From: Punica granatum
Lineage: Eukaryota > Streptophyta > Magnoliopsida > Myrtales > Lythraceae
Assembly (NCBI RefSeq): GCF_007655135.1
Contig: NC_045132.1
Location: forward strand, 1,178,001 to 1,242,000
Reading direction: 5' to 3'
Length of the DNA: 64,000 nt
This document shows, piece after piece, positions 1-11,169 of this stretch. Below the pieces are notes generated by a model. It had not been told where the DNA came from and made no database searches. It was given only the letters and a program-made list of their open reading frames with translations. Numbering within the stretch: the first letter of the stretch is position 1; each line of letters starts with the position of its first letter. Position numbers and translations under genes: made by a program.

Positions 1-130
1 AATTCGTCCATGGCCACATCCAATTCGTCCCTGAACACATCGAATTCGTCCCTGATCACATCAATTCGGTCCTCTGTCACATCAGTATGGTCCTTGGTAA
101 CATCAAATCCATCCCACGGTCCTTTGTCGT
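1..130. repeat. 21-bp degenerate minisatellite, left arm
   Basis: About five imperfect 21-bp units built on a core like ATTCGTCCCTGATCACATC. The units are the reverse complement of those at 300-520, so the two arrays face each other around a roughly 170-bp AT-rich centre. The left edge is cut by the window start. Probably part of a transposon end; I do not recognise the family. Confidence 0.7.
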
Positions 131-299
131 TATAACTGCGTGAGAGGTCTAGATTGATGTGTATCAAAAAGGTCCTTATGTTATGAACCAGAGACGAGAA
201 GGAGTGATAAAAGAGGGGAAAAAAAAGGAATAAATTGAACAGTTACATATGAGGATGATATTGATGAATACGATGTTTTCCGTCCAATGTTAACAATAG

Positions 300-520
300 A
301 TTTGACAGAGGGATGAATTTGATGTGACGGAGGACCAAACTGACGTGACGAAGGACCGAATTCGACGTTCTCAGGGACGAACTTGATGTGATCAGGGACG
401 AATTTGATGTGGTCAGGGACGAATTTGATGTGGTCACGGACGAACTTGATGTTACCAGGAACGAATTCGATGTGACCAGAGATGACTTCGATGTGACCAT
501 GGACGAATTCGATGTAATAT
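300..520. repeat. 21-bp degenerate minisatellite, right arm
   Basis: About ten imperfect copies of a 21-bp unit (core GATGTGGTCAGGGACGAATTT). Because 21 is a multiple of three, the minus strand stays open over 243-500 and reads as a repeated Val-Thr-Ser-Asn-Ser heptad. That frame has no other coding feature and I treat it as a by-product of the repeat, not a gene. Confidence 0.75.
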
Positions 521-2440
521 TTTTTTCAGAGACTCAGGTGATGCAATTTGCGTAAGTCAGGAACGAAATTGCCAATTTACTCTCCATGTGCACCGTCCTC
601 TATCCAATTCTTCTTTCTTTCTTGGATAAGCAAAATCTCTGCTAGAGTACACAAATCATATGTAAAAAATCAACGAACATAATTTGAAATTACAAAAGGA
701 AAACCCAAAGAAGGAAAAGAAAGAAACTAATATATACCTGAATATTCCTTCTTCTACAACCGATTCAGAAGCCAACATAAATAGCCAGCGATGGACTGAG
801 GGGAGCATCAATACAGCCTTGTATTTGTACAAACAAAAGAAATGATTCAGCTAAATGGAGGAATCATCGCAGATGAAAGAAACCTTGGGCCCTCATTCGA
901 CTCACACACCATATAACGAATCCTTTCTCTTTTAACATACCCATATTAAATTATGTAAAGTCCCCATCAAAGAAAAAATAAGAAAGAGCAAATATCTTCC
1001 CCCACCACTCTCCTCCCTGATTCTGTGATTGCCCCCAAAATCCTCACCATTCACCATAAATTGATCGTTTCCATCACCTCTCTCATAATCATCCACCCCT
1101 CATTCTCCCACACAGACCAATCAATCCAACTCATACATGGACTTTGTGTCATGTAAACCCGCGGTTTATCTAGCCATGGCCGTGGATTAGATGAGAAACC
1201 TCGAAGTCGACATTCCCAATCCACCTCTCTCTTTCTTCTTTGTCTAATAGACCCCGCAGTCCGATCCCTTTTTTCTCCGAAAAGAGTTTCAACCAAGAAG
1301 CTTTTTGTGATCCTTCATCATTAACAGAGAATCAACAAAATGGGAAGAAGTTGCAAAGCAATACCTTTTTCTTGTCACAAGTGGACAGCTTCTCAAGGCC
1401 CCGTTGTTACTCTGTTTTAGCCTAAAGTAAAGATGTTCCGTTGAAAACTAATATGTTAAGCCACAGTAACTAATTTCAAGACATAAACGCAGCATTTATA
1501 TGTCATCTTCGAGCTTGCGTACAGAGATAAATGCAGTTTTACCCCCCAAATTCTAAACTGCATTTATAGTGTTTCTTATTTATCGAGCTTATCTCCACAA
1601 GTATTGGTTGTGCGGTCTTGGGCGACTGTGATTTCGGTCTCACTAAGGTTTATTAACAAGCCTTGCCTTCATAGCCGTAACACAGTCTATGTATAAAGAC
1701 ATACCCACTGCACTCGCTACATAACCAATACCCCCCCTATGAAAGAGAACTGATATCTGAATCAAATCTATCTATATCTATATAATCAAGCTAAAGGAGA
1801 GCAACAATGAAGCTCTCTCAAGCCATCCACATGGCTTAGTATACTTTAAGTCCAAAGAAAAAAAAAATTCTATATAGTCCATCAATCCCATTAAAGTATA
1901 TTTTAATCCACTTATAAAAAAATTATATATATCATATTAATCCACCCCTCCTTATTCTCTTATAATTATACTTACATAATTTTCATATCAATCAATTAAT
2001 AAATAGTACCAAAATGTAATACAATTCCATGGGTTGAATACCTCTTTCTTCACATTTCATTTCTCCCATAATTTCCATTTTATCAACTACCAAATCGGTT
2101 AAGTCCCACAGTAAAAATACACTATCATTTCTCTAAAATGTTATTCATACGGTTTACTTTCAATTATTTTTTACTTATTTACTTATTTATTTTGGTGAGA
2201 TACGAAGCAATCAAAATGTTTATTTTTTTACTATAGAAACTAACACATTTTCACATGAATGTAAGATGATAAATAAATTTCTCCATTTTATCTCTTCAAA
2301 TTACTTTCTTGCGAAAGTTGCTATACATGAGGTTTTCTTTTCTTTGATTTTGAAATTTTTCATAGGCACCATGACTTACTTGGTGTACCTATTAATGATT
2401 AATCAGTTTTCAATCCTCAATATACAATATTAGGTAGAAA
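521..2440. other. Intergenic DNA, no supported gene
   Basis: AT-rich DNA with scattered pyrimidine-rich stretches. A minus-strand open frame at 1051-1296 is rich in Trp and Arg but has no recognisable domain and no supporting splice context. No tRNA or transposase was seen. Confidence 0.5.
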
Positions 2441-4450
2441 AACTATTATATATTCAGAACTGACTTTTATAAATTGATTACATGAATTTATATCAAATAA
2501 AATCTCATATTATAATGTATAATTCGTGTGCGATGCACGGATTATATTCATTAGTTCAACAAAAAAAAGAGGGGGCAGGGGAGCCCCGTTTTGGGCCACC
2601 ACTTTACCGATCGAGGAAGTTGGCGGCATCTGAGGACTCCGGCGGTTTCTTAGACCACAGGTGAGCTCAGCTGCTAGGGGTGGGCAGCTCCCATTTCTTC
2701 ATTGCTCTTTCTCTGTCCTTTTCTTCTTTTTCTCCTTTGTTTCTTTTGTCTTTTTTTTTTAATTACGTAAAAATATTTAAGATATACAAATACACCATTG
2801 GAAAACTCAACGGAATGGCAACGTACGAGAAATGGATTTGTCAAGAGAAAATAAACCTTGTGCCTTTATTGAGTCACAAAAACAAGTCAAAATCTATTTG
2901 AGAAAAAGTTTAAAATTATATAATTTTTTTTACATAATTTACCCAAAAATAAAATATTGAAATGATTATATCTCGATTATAAGAGAGAATCATAACCCTA
3001 GTATAATAAAATAAAATATTGATATTTAATAAAATGGTATGAGTAATCCCACTGAATATCTACTTATTCAATTTAACCTTCAACGTGATAATTTTTAAAT
3101 TCTTAACCATTATTCAAGATGAGCATTCTTAAAAAGTTGATTTTATAGGATATATTACCAAAAAAAAAAGCTTTACACTTTTTTATATTTTTAGCACAAT
3201 TTTTTTCATTTTCAAGAAAAACATGAATTATCAATTTGATATCACGTTTAGCACATCCTTATGCTTCCCATCAATTTGAACTGAATATGCTAACACGTCA
3301 CTAACAGCGTCACATGGCTCATAGAGATTGGCCGATTGGGCCTCAGGTTTTTAGAATAATATTTAGAAAATTAAAGAAAATTAGAAAAAGAAAATCAAAG
3401 CTCCATTCAAAATCTAAGGAGAAAGAGGGGCTAGAGGGCCAATGCTAGGGTCTCGCCGGCGGCCATCACTTCAATTGGGGTCACCGATGATTATTGTGCA
3501 GTTGAGTGAAATGGATCATAATGAGAGGGACAGAAGAGAGAAAAATGTCGAGTAGATTGTGATTGGCTTCAGATTTATCTTCGACAAGATAATTTTAAAT
3601 TCTTAATAACTAGGGAACAATACAATGACTAACTACCCAAAAATTGGCTGCATGTAAGGTTTCACTCCCCAAACATTGAAAAGGAAAATCCCACTTTCGA
3701 AATAATCAATTCGTACAAATATCTCCCTGACCTCCATTTCGTCAGTGAAATGTATTACGTTATATCCGCCCAAAATATATACATATATATATATATACAC
3801 AAATGTCATGGCATGTCCTTGCACATATTGGAGAAAAAGGACTACAACACAGTATCTTCCTCCTTCGTTTTTCATATATGATCTAGCATCCATACTACAA
3901 ATATTTATATATATTACAATTTTCACTATTTTTCTTTGAGTTCCTTATTTTAACAAGACAATCTTAATTAAATAAGAGAAACATCTATCACGTATTTCTA
4001 GTATGTGAGTTTATTAACGGTTGAATGTACGAACTCCTTCCGTACTTGCTTATAAAAAGCCTACCATATGTAAAGAACATATCCTATCATTTTATATTTA
4101 TTTATACATACAAATATTTTGATTTTATCTTTCATCTTTTATAGTAATTGTTAAGTCTAATATAGAAATTAATAGATGATACACCTTGAAATCTTAAAAA
4201 AAAAAATCAAAATGTGCTTAGAAATACATTATCTTTTGAGCAACGATAAATATAGAAAACTGAACTTATTTAAAAATTACACCAAATAGAATTACTCGTC
4301 TTCTATCACCGAGTTACAGCAAATCTATCGTATATATTTGTATATATTTTTTCGTAATAAGTGAAATCATATCATATATCTGTTTTAAATAGTTACTTTC
4401 TTTCCTTTATAGGATATGCCAGCTGTCTTATTAAATTGCATTACATTATA
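2441..4450. other. Intergenic DNA with remnants of repeat family X
   Basis: Mostly AT-rich. GC-rich patches at about 2560-2670 and 3430-3490 resemble the 'caattggggtc' core of repeat family X (see 4451 and 9181), and 3170-3310 resembles its 'tttttagcacaa' part. A short TA run lies near 3780-3800. No gene is supported. Confidence 0.45.
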
Positions 4451-5612
4451 GGGAAAATAGCACCGTCTAACGCGATTTTTTGACTTTTTTCACGCTATGA
4501 CACAAATTCAAATCATTTATTTGTACAACACGAAAATAAATATTTTTTGCTCCGCATCGCACACCGTCGATTTTTTGTCGAAAATTAGCCGAAATGCAGA
4601 CGTGATGGTTCTCTTTGGGATATTTTCGTACAAAATATAAATTTAGGAGCCTAAATTTGATTAAATAAACTATAATATAAAAAGGGAAAGGCTTGATAGG
4701 AGGGGGTTAGAGCCTCGAGGCCGGCCATCTACCTCCCGATTGGGGTTGTAGGCCGGCAAAGAGCAGACTGACGAACCCAATTCAAGGCCTCCCCACGGGT
4801 TAGCGACCCCAATTTGACCCCTAAATTGGGGTCGCTAGCCTTGTCTGAAGTAGGGGTGTGCACAAATACCTGGTATAACTGAAATCAGTTAGCACTTACT
4901 CGTTAGGGTAGGGTTCGGATAACTCTAATTGAAAATAAGGTACGATCCGGGTAGTCATTTAAAAAACTAGTGAAAATAGGTTCCGCTTCCGGTTTCAACA
5001 TACAGGAAACCCACGGAATTAGTACTCGAGAGCTATATTTTTTCTAAAAATATTATTTTATATTGATATAATCCTCTTTGTGCGATGTAGTAGCTTTCCA
5101 AATGAGAGCTTATTTGCTTTGTCTACTAATAAGAGCTACATCATCATTTTTTTGCTAAATAGCTACATAATCTTTTAGTTACGTATTTGCTTGGCCTATT
5201 ATATAATCTTAAGGAGAGCTACATAATCCTATAGTTTTGTGGATGAATGTGATATGATTAATTTATGTCGACATTTATTTGTTTTGCGTGATTGTGAATG
5301 AGATCATTTTTATTTTAGTTATTTATTTTATTTATTGTACTTGAAAAGAAAAAAAAATTACAGGTTTCAATATGGTACCCAGAACCTATAGTATAATTCA
5401 GGTTCTGGATAGATTCCGATTTCAAGTTTTAATAGGATAGGTTCCGGTTCCAAAATCATGGAACATGTCCCCTATAGGGTAGAGTCCAGGTATTGCGAAA
5501 AAAAAAAAAAAGATTCCCAGAGCTGCACACCCATAGTCTGAGGAGGCCGATGGCGGAATCCCCTAGGGGGTTGGGGGTTCCCCCATGGGCCACTAAACCC
5601 CAATTGGGGTAG
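4451..5612 (+). mobile_element. Repeat family X, copy 1 (interrupted by a hAT MITE)
   Basis: A non-coding repeat starting with GGGAAAATAGCACC and ending in a GC-rich block of short palindromes around CCAATTGGGG. It is collinear and in the same orientation with 9181-9780. The copy is split by the MITE at 4851-5535. Its right end abuts plastid-derived psbM sequence. No coding capacity is visible; it may be a non-autonomous DNA transposon, but termini and target duplication are not clear. Confidence 0.6.
4851..5535. mobile_element. hAT-type MITE with 8-bp TSD
   Basis: A 685-bp non-coding element. The left end TAGGGGTGTGCA and the right end (reverse complement TATGGGTGTGCA) form terminal inverted repeats. 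It is flanked by 8-bp duplications GTCTGAAG (4843-4850) and GTCTGAGG (5536-5543), as expected for hAT elements. The paralogous X copy at about 9684 carries the single unfilled site, which confirms the insertion. A truncated inverted relative lies at 9781-9985. Confidence 0.85.
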
Positions 5613-5718
5613 CTAGCACCTGTGCATTCTTCCCATACATGTATATTATGAGTAAAAACACAGTAGGAACAAGAATGACATTTGCAGTAGCAATAAATGC
5701 GAGAATATTTCTTTCCAT
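5593..5718 (-). pseudogene. psbM: Plastid psbM-like copy in nuclear DNA (arm A)
   Basis: The minus strand reads [12 protein letters not shown] and continues through an LLIIY membrane segment, clearly PsbM, the roughly 34-residue single-span photosystem II subunit encoded in the plastid. After the LLIIY segment the normal C-terminus is replaced by unrelated residues. Substitutions in the membrane span and the absence of a transit peptide or nuclear promoter mark it as a dead nuclear copy of plastid DNA. It is repeated in inverted orientation at 9047-9157. Confidence 0.85.
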
Positions 5719-6445
5719 AATCTCATTTTCTTTATTTGGCAATAAATCGGGATTTAATCTCATAAAGATGATAAATCTTTCCCCCATCGATTCAATGGGA
5801 TGAATTACACCTCGATGATATTGAATCAGATCAATATCAGGAATAACAATATCTGAGCTATCTAGTCAATGGTTGACTTGAATAGTATGACATGGGAAGA
5901 TCTTTCCATACCGAATAAAAAGTTGGATCCCTGATCCAACCCCTTTATTTTTCTTTTGTATTTGGATTTCTCATTTTCCATTCTTGTTTTTCTATAACCA
6001 ATCGCCATGGCCTTTCTTATACAATTATTTGCTAAAGTATCATTTAATCGCCCTTACATTTCCATTGGTTATAAACAAAACCAAACAAAGAATAGAAGCG
6101 AATTAGAGAAGAAGGGATTAAGTACTTTTTTTAATGATCTAATTTTTGTAGAAAACAAAACAAATAAGTATGATAAACATATGTACAAGGGGTAAAAAAA
6201 GATCTAATATTCTATTAAAATCATTATTTTAGAATTTTTCTTAAAGTACCTATCGTCTTCTACAAAAGAAAAAAGATTATTCATCCCCTCTCTAAGAGGG
6301 ATTTGTGATCTTTATTTCATTAATAGACTCTTTATTTTGATTCATAATTGGATGCATATATCAAAAGATCAGTGTGCAATTTGAATGAGATAGATTGTTT
6401 CAAAGTCAAACTAGTAATTAAAGTTACACAAACTCGCAACCAGAA
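5613..6445. repeat. Plastid-derived inverted repeat, arm A
   Basis: About 830 bp that match the reverse complement of 8325-9157 at roughly 90 percent identity by eye. It includes the psbM copy, its 5' flanking region and an A+T-rich spacer. Both arms share the same short sequence beyond the psbM homology (GCTAGCACCTGTGCATTC), so the arms probably arose by duplication after or during insertion, not from two independent transfers. Confidence 0.75.
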
Positions 6446-6644
6446 GGAAAAATTTTGAATATTAAAAGTCAAAGTATTCTAATTATGTTAAATTCATTTT
6501 GGATCGTACAAGAAATGAATTCTATTTGTGTATGCATTACCGGTATATATTAAATATATGGTAATTAAAATATATGGTAATCTATTCTATTACACGCATC
6601 GAAAGCAATTCAAAAAGTCAGAGCCAGTACGTCATCGGTATTTC

Positions 6645-7125
6645 CAGTGTTATCAGAACCGGACCGGATCATGAACCGGAAGGGATACGGGGTCATGGGT
6701 TTATGGGTCTAACCGGGGGTTCGATGGGTCGGACCGCTCGTTTATTTAAAATAAAATAAATATTCATATTATTAAAAAAATTATGATAATTAAGATAAAA
6801 GTATGATAATTTTAAAGAAATATAATAATAGTATAAGAAAGTATCTATATATTTAATATTTCTTACTTCAAAATAAATATTTTATTTTAATAAGTACTTA
6901 AAAGTAGAGTTAAAAGAACAAAAAAGTGGTGGTGGCTTGGTTGGTAGTATGCTAATATGAGAAGCAAGAGGTCATGAGTTCAAATCTTTACACAACCAAC
7001 CAATTTTTATATTAAATAGGAAACCCATAAAAACCCATTGAACGCGGTTCAAAGCTGCCATTTCGATTTTTAGGGGAATCGGACCGGACATGGTGCCGGT
7101 TCCCGGTCCGGTTCTGATAACAATG
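6645..7125. mobile_element. hAT-type MITE inside plastid-derived DNA
   Basis: A 481-bp element. Terminal inverted repeats begin CAGTGTTATCAGAACCGG at the left and, read on the other strand, CATTGTTATCAGAACCGG at the right. It is flanked by perfect 8-bp duplications GGTATTTC (6637-6644 and 7126-7133), diagnostic of hAT insertions. It carries no transposase. It inserted into the plastid-derived segment and is therefore younger than the plastid transfer. Confidence 0.88.
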
Positions 7126-7366
7126 GGTATTTCTTGGAATAAAAAATATGATGCCACCAATAATTGCAGCAATCCACAATCGTCTCTCTACAAGCAATCA
7201 TAATTGGGTGAGGTAATGGAAATTTTCGTATTTGTTTGATCAGAAATGTGAAAAAAAAATTAAAATAAAATAAAAATGAGGAATATCCCCTTGGGAATCA
7301 AATTCGCTATTTGTATCCCTTTCACATTCAAATATAGAAATAAATTAATGTATTTTTTTATTCCGT

Positions 7367-7440
7367 TAGGATTGGCAGGGCTCGAACCCGCAACTTCCAC
7401 CTTGATAGGGCGGTGCTCTAACCAATTGAACTACAATCCC
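7367..7440 (-). pseudogene. trnD-GUC: Plastid trnD copy with altered anticodon
   Basis: The minus strand gives a near-complete plastid tRNA-Asp: acceptor strand GGGATTGTAGTTC, D-arm, anticodon arm and T-arm GGGTTCGAGCCC. The anticodon position reads ATC instead of GTC (CCGCCCTATCAAGG), a C-to-T type change typical of decaying, methylated nuclear plastid copies. Order and strand (psbM, trnD, trnY, trnE all minus) match the plastid large single-copy region. Unlikely to make a working tRNA in the nucleus. Confidence 0.85.
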
Positions 7441-7841
7441 AAGGAAACGAGTTGTAGAGTATACACATTCTTATGATTGCATGGAAACCATTTCTATTTA
7501 GATTAGAATCGCTGTCTTGTTACTCTATGGGTGGGTACTTTAGCGAGAGCAACATGGATTACTATTAATCCATTCGTTTATCCAACTCAAGTGGCAATAA
7601 ATTTTCAATGAAAAAATGAAAATTTTTTTTCTTTGCTCTTTTCCTTACACTTTATACTTACAAATTCTGATAGGAAATTAGATTGTTAGGAAAATTCTAA
7701 TTTGTAGGAACAAATGAATAGAACAGAGCAAATAAAGCGGTAGGAATATATGAAATTTTTTTACCTTTTTTTAATTTTATTCTTTCGTAGCCGGAATTTA
7801 TGAAGAACAAAGAGTCATTTGATGGTGGAACCGCGGATTCT

Positions 7842-7882
7842 TGGGCCAAGCTAGATTTGAATCAGCGTAGACATATTGACCT
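7842..7882 (-). pseudogene. trnY-GUA: Plastid trnY remnant, internally deleted
   Basis: The 3' half of plastid tRNA-Tyr is recognisable (minus strand; T-arm and acceptor, plus-strand text TGGGCCAAGCTAGATTTGAA). About 40 nt of the central part, including the anticodon arm, are missing: the sequence jumps from the variable-arm side directly to the 5' terminal bases. The spacer to trnE is otherwise plastid-like. Confidence 0.8.
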
Positions 7883-7941
7883 AGGAAGAATCAATTCTAG
7901 GCTTATTGATAATCCATGATCAACTTCCTCTCGAAGTACAC

Positions 7942-8014
7942 TACCCCCAGGGGAAGTCTAATCCCCATTGCCTCCTTGAAAGAGAGACGTCCTGAACCAC
8001 TAGACGATGGGGGC
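7942..8014 (-). tRNA. trnE-UUC: Plastid-derived trnE-UUC copy in nuclear DNA
   Basis: A 73-nt minus-strand tRNA-Glu of plastid type with acceptor GCCCCCATC, anticodon TTC and T-arm. It carries a few substitutions relative to my recollection of the plastid gene, mainly in the T-arm and D-arm. In plastids this tRNA also supplies tetrapyrrole synthesis; a nuclear copy is presumably not used. Neighbours are the other plastid fragments. Confidence 0.8.
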
Positions 8015-8105
8015 ATACTTGCCGGACCGCCCTCATATTATACTATGCTCATGGTCTAGTATGAGCAGTTTTTTGAAATTGTCAATATAATGTAATGGTC
8101 TGACT

Positions 8106-8285
8106 AGACCTGAAAATAATATTCCAAGGCTTTTGTATGTGCTATGTTACTTGTGTGGATAACGCCTACGTAATAGAGTATATAACTTCGATCATAGGGA
8201 TCAATTTCTAGTCGCATATCTTCATAATAATTCAGTAAAGCTTTAGCATAATTTCCTTCGAATCGAGCTGATATCCGTTGTGGTC
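8106..8285 (-). pseudogene. ycf3: Plastid ycf3 (photosystem I assembly) exon 2 fragment
   Basis: Minus-strand translation contains [20 protein letters not shown], then [18 protein letters not shown] and HTKALEYYF. These are the TPR repeats of Ycf3/Paf1, encoded by exon 2 of the plastid gene. It ends in a TAG shortly after YYF. In plastid genomes ycf3 is not next to trnE, so the junction near 8090 shows that separate plastid fragments were joined. Non-functional. Confidence 0.85.
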
Positions 8286-8324
8286 ATCGTTTGATTCAAA
8301 GAATCTCCGTTCCAAAACCCCGTG

Positions 8325-9157
<833 letters not shown>

Positions 9158-9180
9158 ATTGTGATACCATAATATAATGT

Positions 9181-9780
9181 AAGGAAAATACCATCGTGCA
9201 GCATGGTTTTTTAACTTTTTTTTTCATGCTACATCACAAATTTAAATCATTTCCTTATACAGTGCGAAAAAAATTACACAACACAACACGCCGTGGGTTT
9301 TCTGTCAAAAATTAGTTGGGATGCAACGTAGCGACTTTTTTTCGGGGTATCTTCCCACAAAATATATCTTCAAGAACCTAAATTTAATTAAATAAATTAT
9401 AAAATTAAACAAAAAAAGGGGAAATGCTTGATCGAAGGGGGTCGAGGTCTCTCGATGGGCCATCGACCCCTCGATTGAGGTCGCCAGCTTGGAGCCTGTC
9501 GACCCCCTCAATTTGAGGGACTTGACAGCGGGATCCCCTAAATTGAGGAGGTCAGGGGATCCCTGCGGGCCACCGACTCCCCCATTAGAGTCGCTAGCTT
9601 GCTGTCCAACTAGGATCACCCAAATTAAGGGGTTAGGGGCTCCCTTGTCGACCACCGAACCCAATTGGGGTCGCCGGGCTTGTCTCAGGAGGCCAACGAC
9701 CCCAATTGGGGCTTAGTGGCCCACGGGAGAGCCCTCAACCCCCTCAATTTAGGGGATACCGCCATCGACCTCCTCAAACT
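9181..9780 (+). mobile_element. Repeat family X, copy 2 (unfilled for the hAT MITE)
   Basis: Collinear with 4451-5612 minus its MITE. It carries the intact target GTCTCAGG near 9684 where copy 1 has the MITE. The GC-rich half contains repeated CAATTGGGGTCGC and CCCTCAATTTGAGG-like motifs. Short open frames across it (9305-9889) are composition artefacts. Confidence 0.6.
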
Positions 9781-9985
9781 AGGGTTGTGCGGGTCCATGT
9801 ATCTTTTTTTTTTCGCGATACGTGGACCCTACCCTATAGAAGACATGTTCCAAGATTTTGGAAATGTACCCTATCCTATTGAAATCTGAAATCAGAATCT
9901 ATTCAGAACGTGAATTATACTATAGGTTTCGGATGCCATGTTGGAACTTGTAACTTTTCTTCTCCTCAAGTACAATAAATAAAAT
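9781..9985 (-). mobile_element. Truncated copy of the 4851-5535 hAT MITE
   Basis: Reverse complement of about 205 bp of the right part of the 685-bp MITE, including a terminal AGGGTTGTGC. Homology stops exactly where the fold-back element begins. Confidence 0.7.
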
Positions 9986-10260
9986 GAAAAATAGCTTAAT
10001 GTAGCACAATTTTTACCTTATTTTCACTTCCTAGCACGTTTTTAAAAGTTGTCACGATCTAGCACGAATCACCATTTTATTCCTAGATTTAGCACACCGT
10101 TAAACTCCGTCTAACGGTGTTTAACGGTTTTTAGACGGAGTTTAACGGTGTGCTAGATCTGAGAATAAAATGGTAATTCGTGCTAGATCGTGACAACTTT
10201 TTAAAATGTGTTAGGAAGTGAAAATAAGGTAAAAATTGTGTTATATGGGGCTATTTTCCC
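9986..10260. mobile_element. Fold-back MITE (near-perfect 275-bp hairpin)
   Basis: The two halves are reverse complements over about 125 bp per arm with a short centre near 10123. Ends are GAAAAATAGC (left) and, on the other strand, GGGAAAATAGC. The end motif resembles that of repeat X. No coding capacity. Target duplication not clear. Confidence 0.8.
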
Positions 10261-10325
10261 TTTTATCCTTCCATTAGTTTCCCTACATTTTCCTTTCTTT
10301 GCTTTCTTCTAGATTTTTCTAATTA

Positions 10326-10431
10326 ATTATACATTAGTTCTTATACTATATATAGATTTTTCCAAACTAATATCTAAAATTATACATTAGTTTTTATACT
10401 ATATATAGATTTTTCCAAACTAATATCTAAG
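10326..10431. repeat. Two tandem 53-bp units
   Basis: ATTATACATTAGTTCTTATA and the following bases are repeated once with a single visible mismatch (10326-10378, 10379-10431). It lies upstream of SCR1 and is absent upstream of SCR3. Confidence 0.85.
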
Positions 10432-10822
10432 ATATTTTATATCCCTAATTATCTTCCTAGGTTATTCTACGTTGCTCTAGATATTTCATTAATAAAGAAT
10501 TAGTGTTGATTTCCAACGTTGGTTTGTACAAGTATTTTTGTTTCACTAATTAGTACTATTCTAGGATCCATTCGAGGAACACGGGGACTTGTTGAAGTAA
10601 GGAGCCTCCCAACATGTTTTGAAAGATACTAAGAAAAAATACCAATTCAAATGAAAGAATAAGTTCACGTGACAGCTGTGTTTCTAATAGTTGTTTAATA
10701 GTGGGCATGTTGAATCTTATACATAATGAATGGGGTCTCTTTAGGGATGTGTATAAATTCGATTTCATTCAAGAAATGGAAAGGTTATAAAGCCCCTTCA
10801 AATTTAACCCAAGAAGAGCCAG

Positions 10823-10828
10823 TATAAA
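10823..10828 (+). promoter_or_regulatory. TATA box of SCR1
   Basis: TATAAA 93 bp before the SCR1 start codon. The same box at the same distance precedes SCR3 (21687-21692), and the leader between box and ATG is strongly conserved. Confidence 0.6.
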
Positions 10829-10920
10829 TGCAGACGAAGACCTCGCTATCATCTCAAACAATAACGAGCAATCAGCAGAATTAGCTTTCCCTTTATTAAA
10901 GAAAAGGTTTATTGGATCTG

Positions 10921-11169
10921 ATGGACAAGTCGGTGAAATCTGTTCTTGGTTTCGGGCTCATGCTCATTCTGTTGTTTGCCTGCGTGCCAAACGAAGCAAG
11001 ACCGCATCCCCCCAAATTCCATGATTGCTTTATTAATCACGATTGCGACAATAGATGCGATCATGGGCGAGGTCTCTGCATCAACCACCAGTGTTTTTGC
11101 TTTGCTTCTTCTCTTGATGCTGCGCCAAGCACATTTTCCCTTAAGAACAATCCCCCAGCAGCAAAATAA
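10921..11169 (+). CDS. Small secreted 6-cysteine peptide, defensin-like (SCR1)
   Basis: Predicted 82-residue secreted peptide. Residues 1-27 form a signal peptide: MDKSVKSVL, then a GFGLMLILLFAC hydrophobic core, cut near NEA-RP. The mature part has six cysteines spaced C-x5-C-x3-C-x6-C-x4-C-x-C. The Cx3C and CxC pairs fit the cysteine-stabilised alpha-beta fold of defensin-like and NCR-like peptides. A Pro/Ser-rich cysteine-free tail ends in PPAAK. The frame extends three codons upstream to a TTG, but 10921 is the first ATG. There is no intron, unlike many plant defensin genes. The paralogue SCR3 (21785) differs by only a few residues with all cysteines kept; a broken copy lies at 19944. Target and function unknown. 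Family assignment rests on cysteine spacing alone. Confidence 0.75.
   Translation: MDKSVKSVLGFGLMLILLFACVPNEARPHPPKFHDCFINHDCDNRCDHGRGLCINHQCFCFASSLDAAPSTFSLKNNPPAAK

Noticed and set aside
1051..1296. Trp-rich minus-strand open frame of 81 codons
   Set aside because: No homology recognised, no promoter or splice context, and an isolated position.
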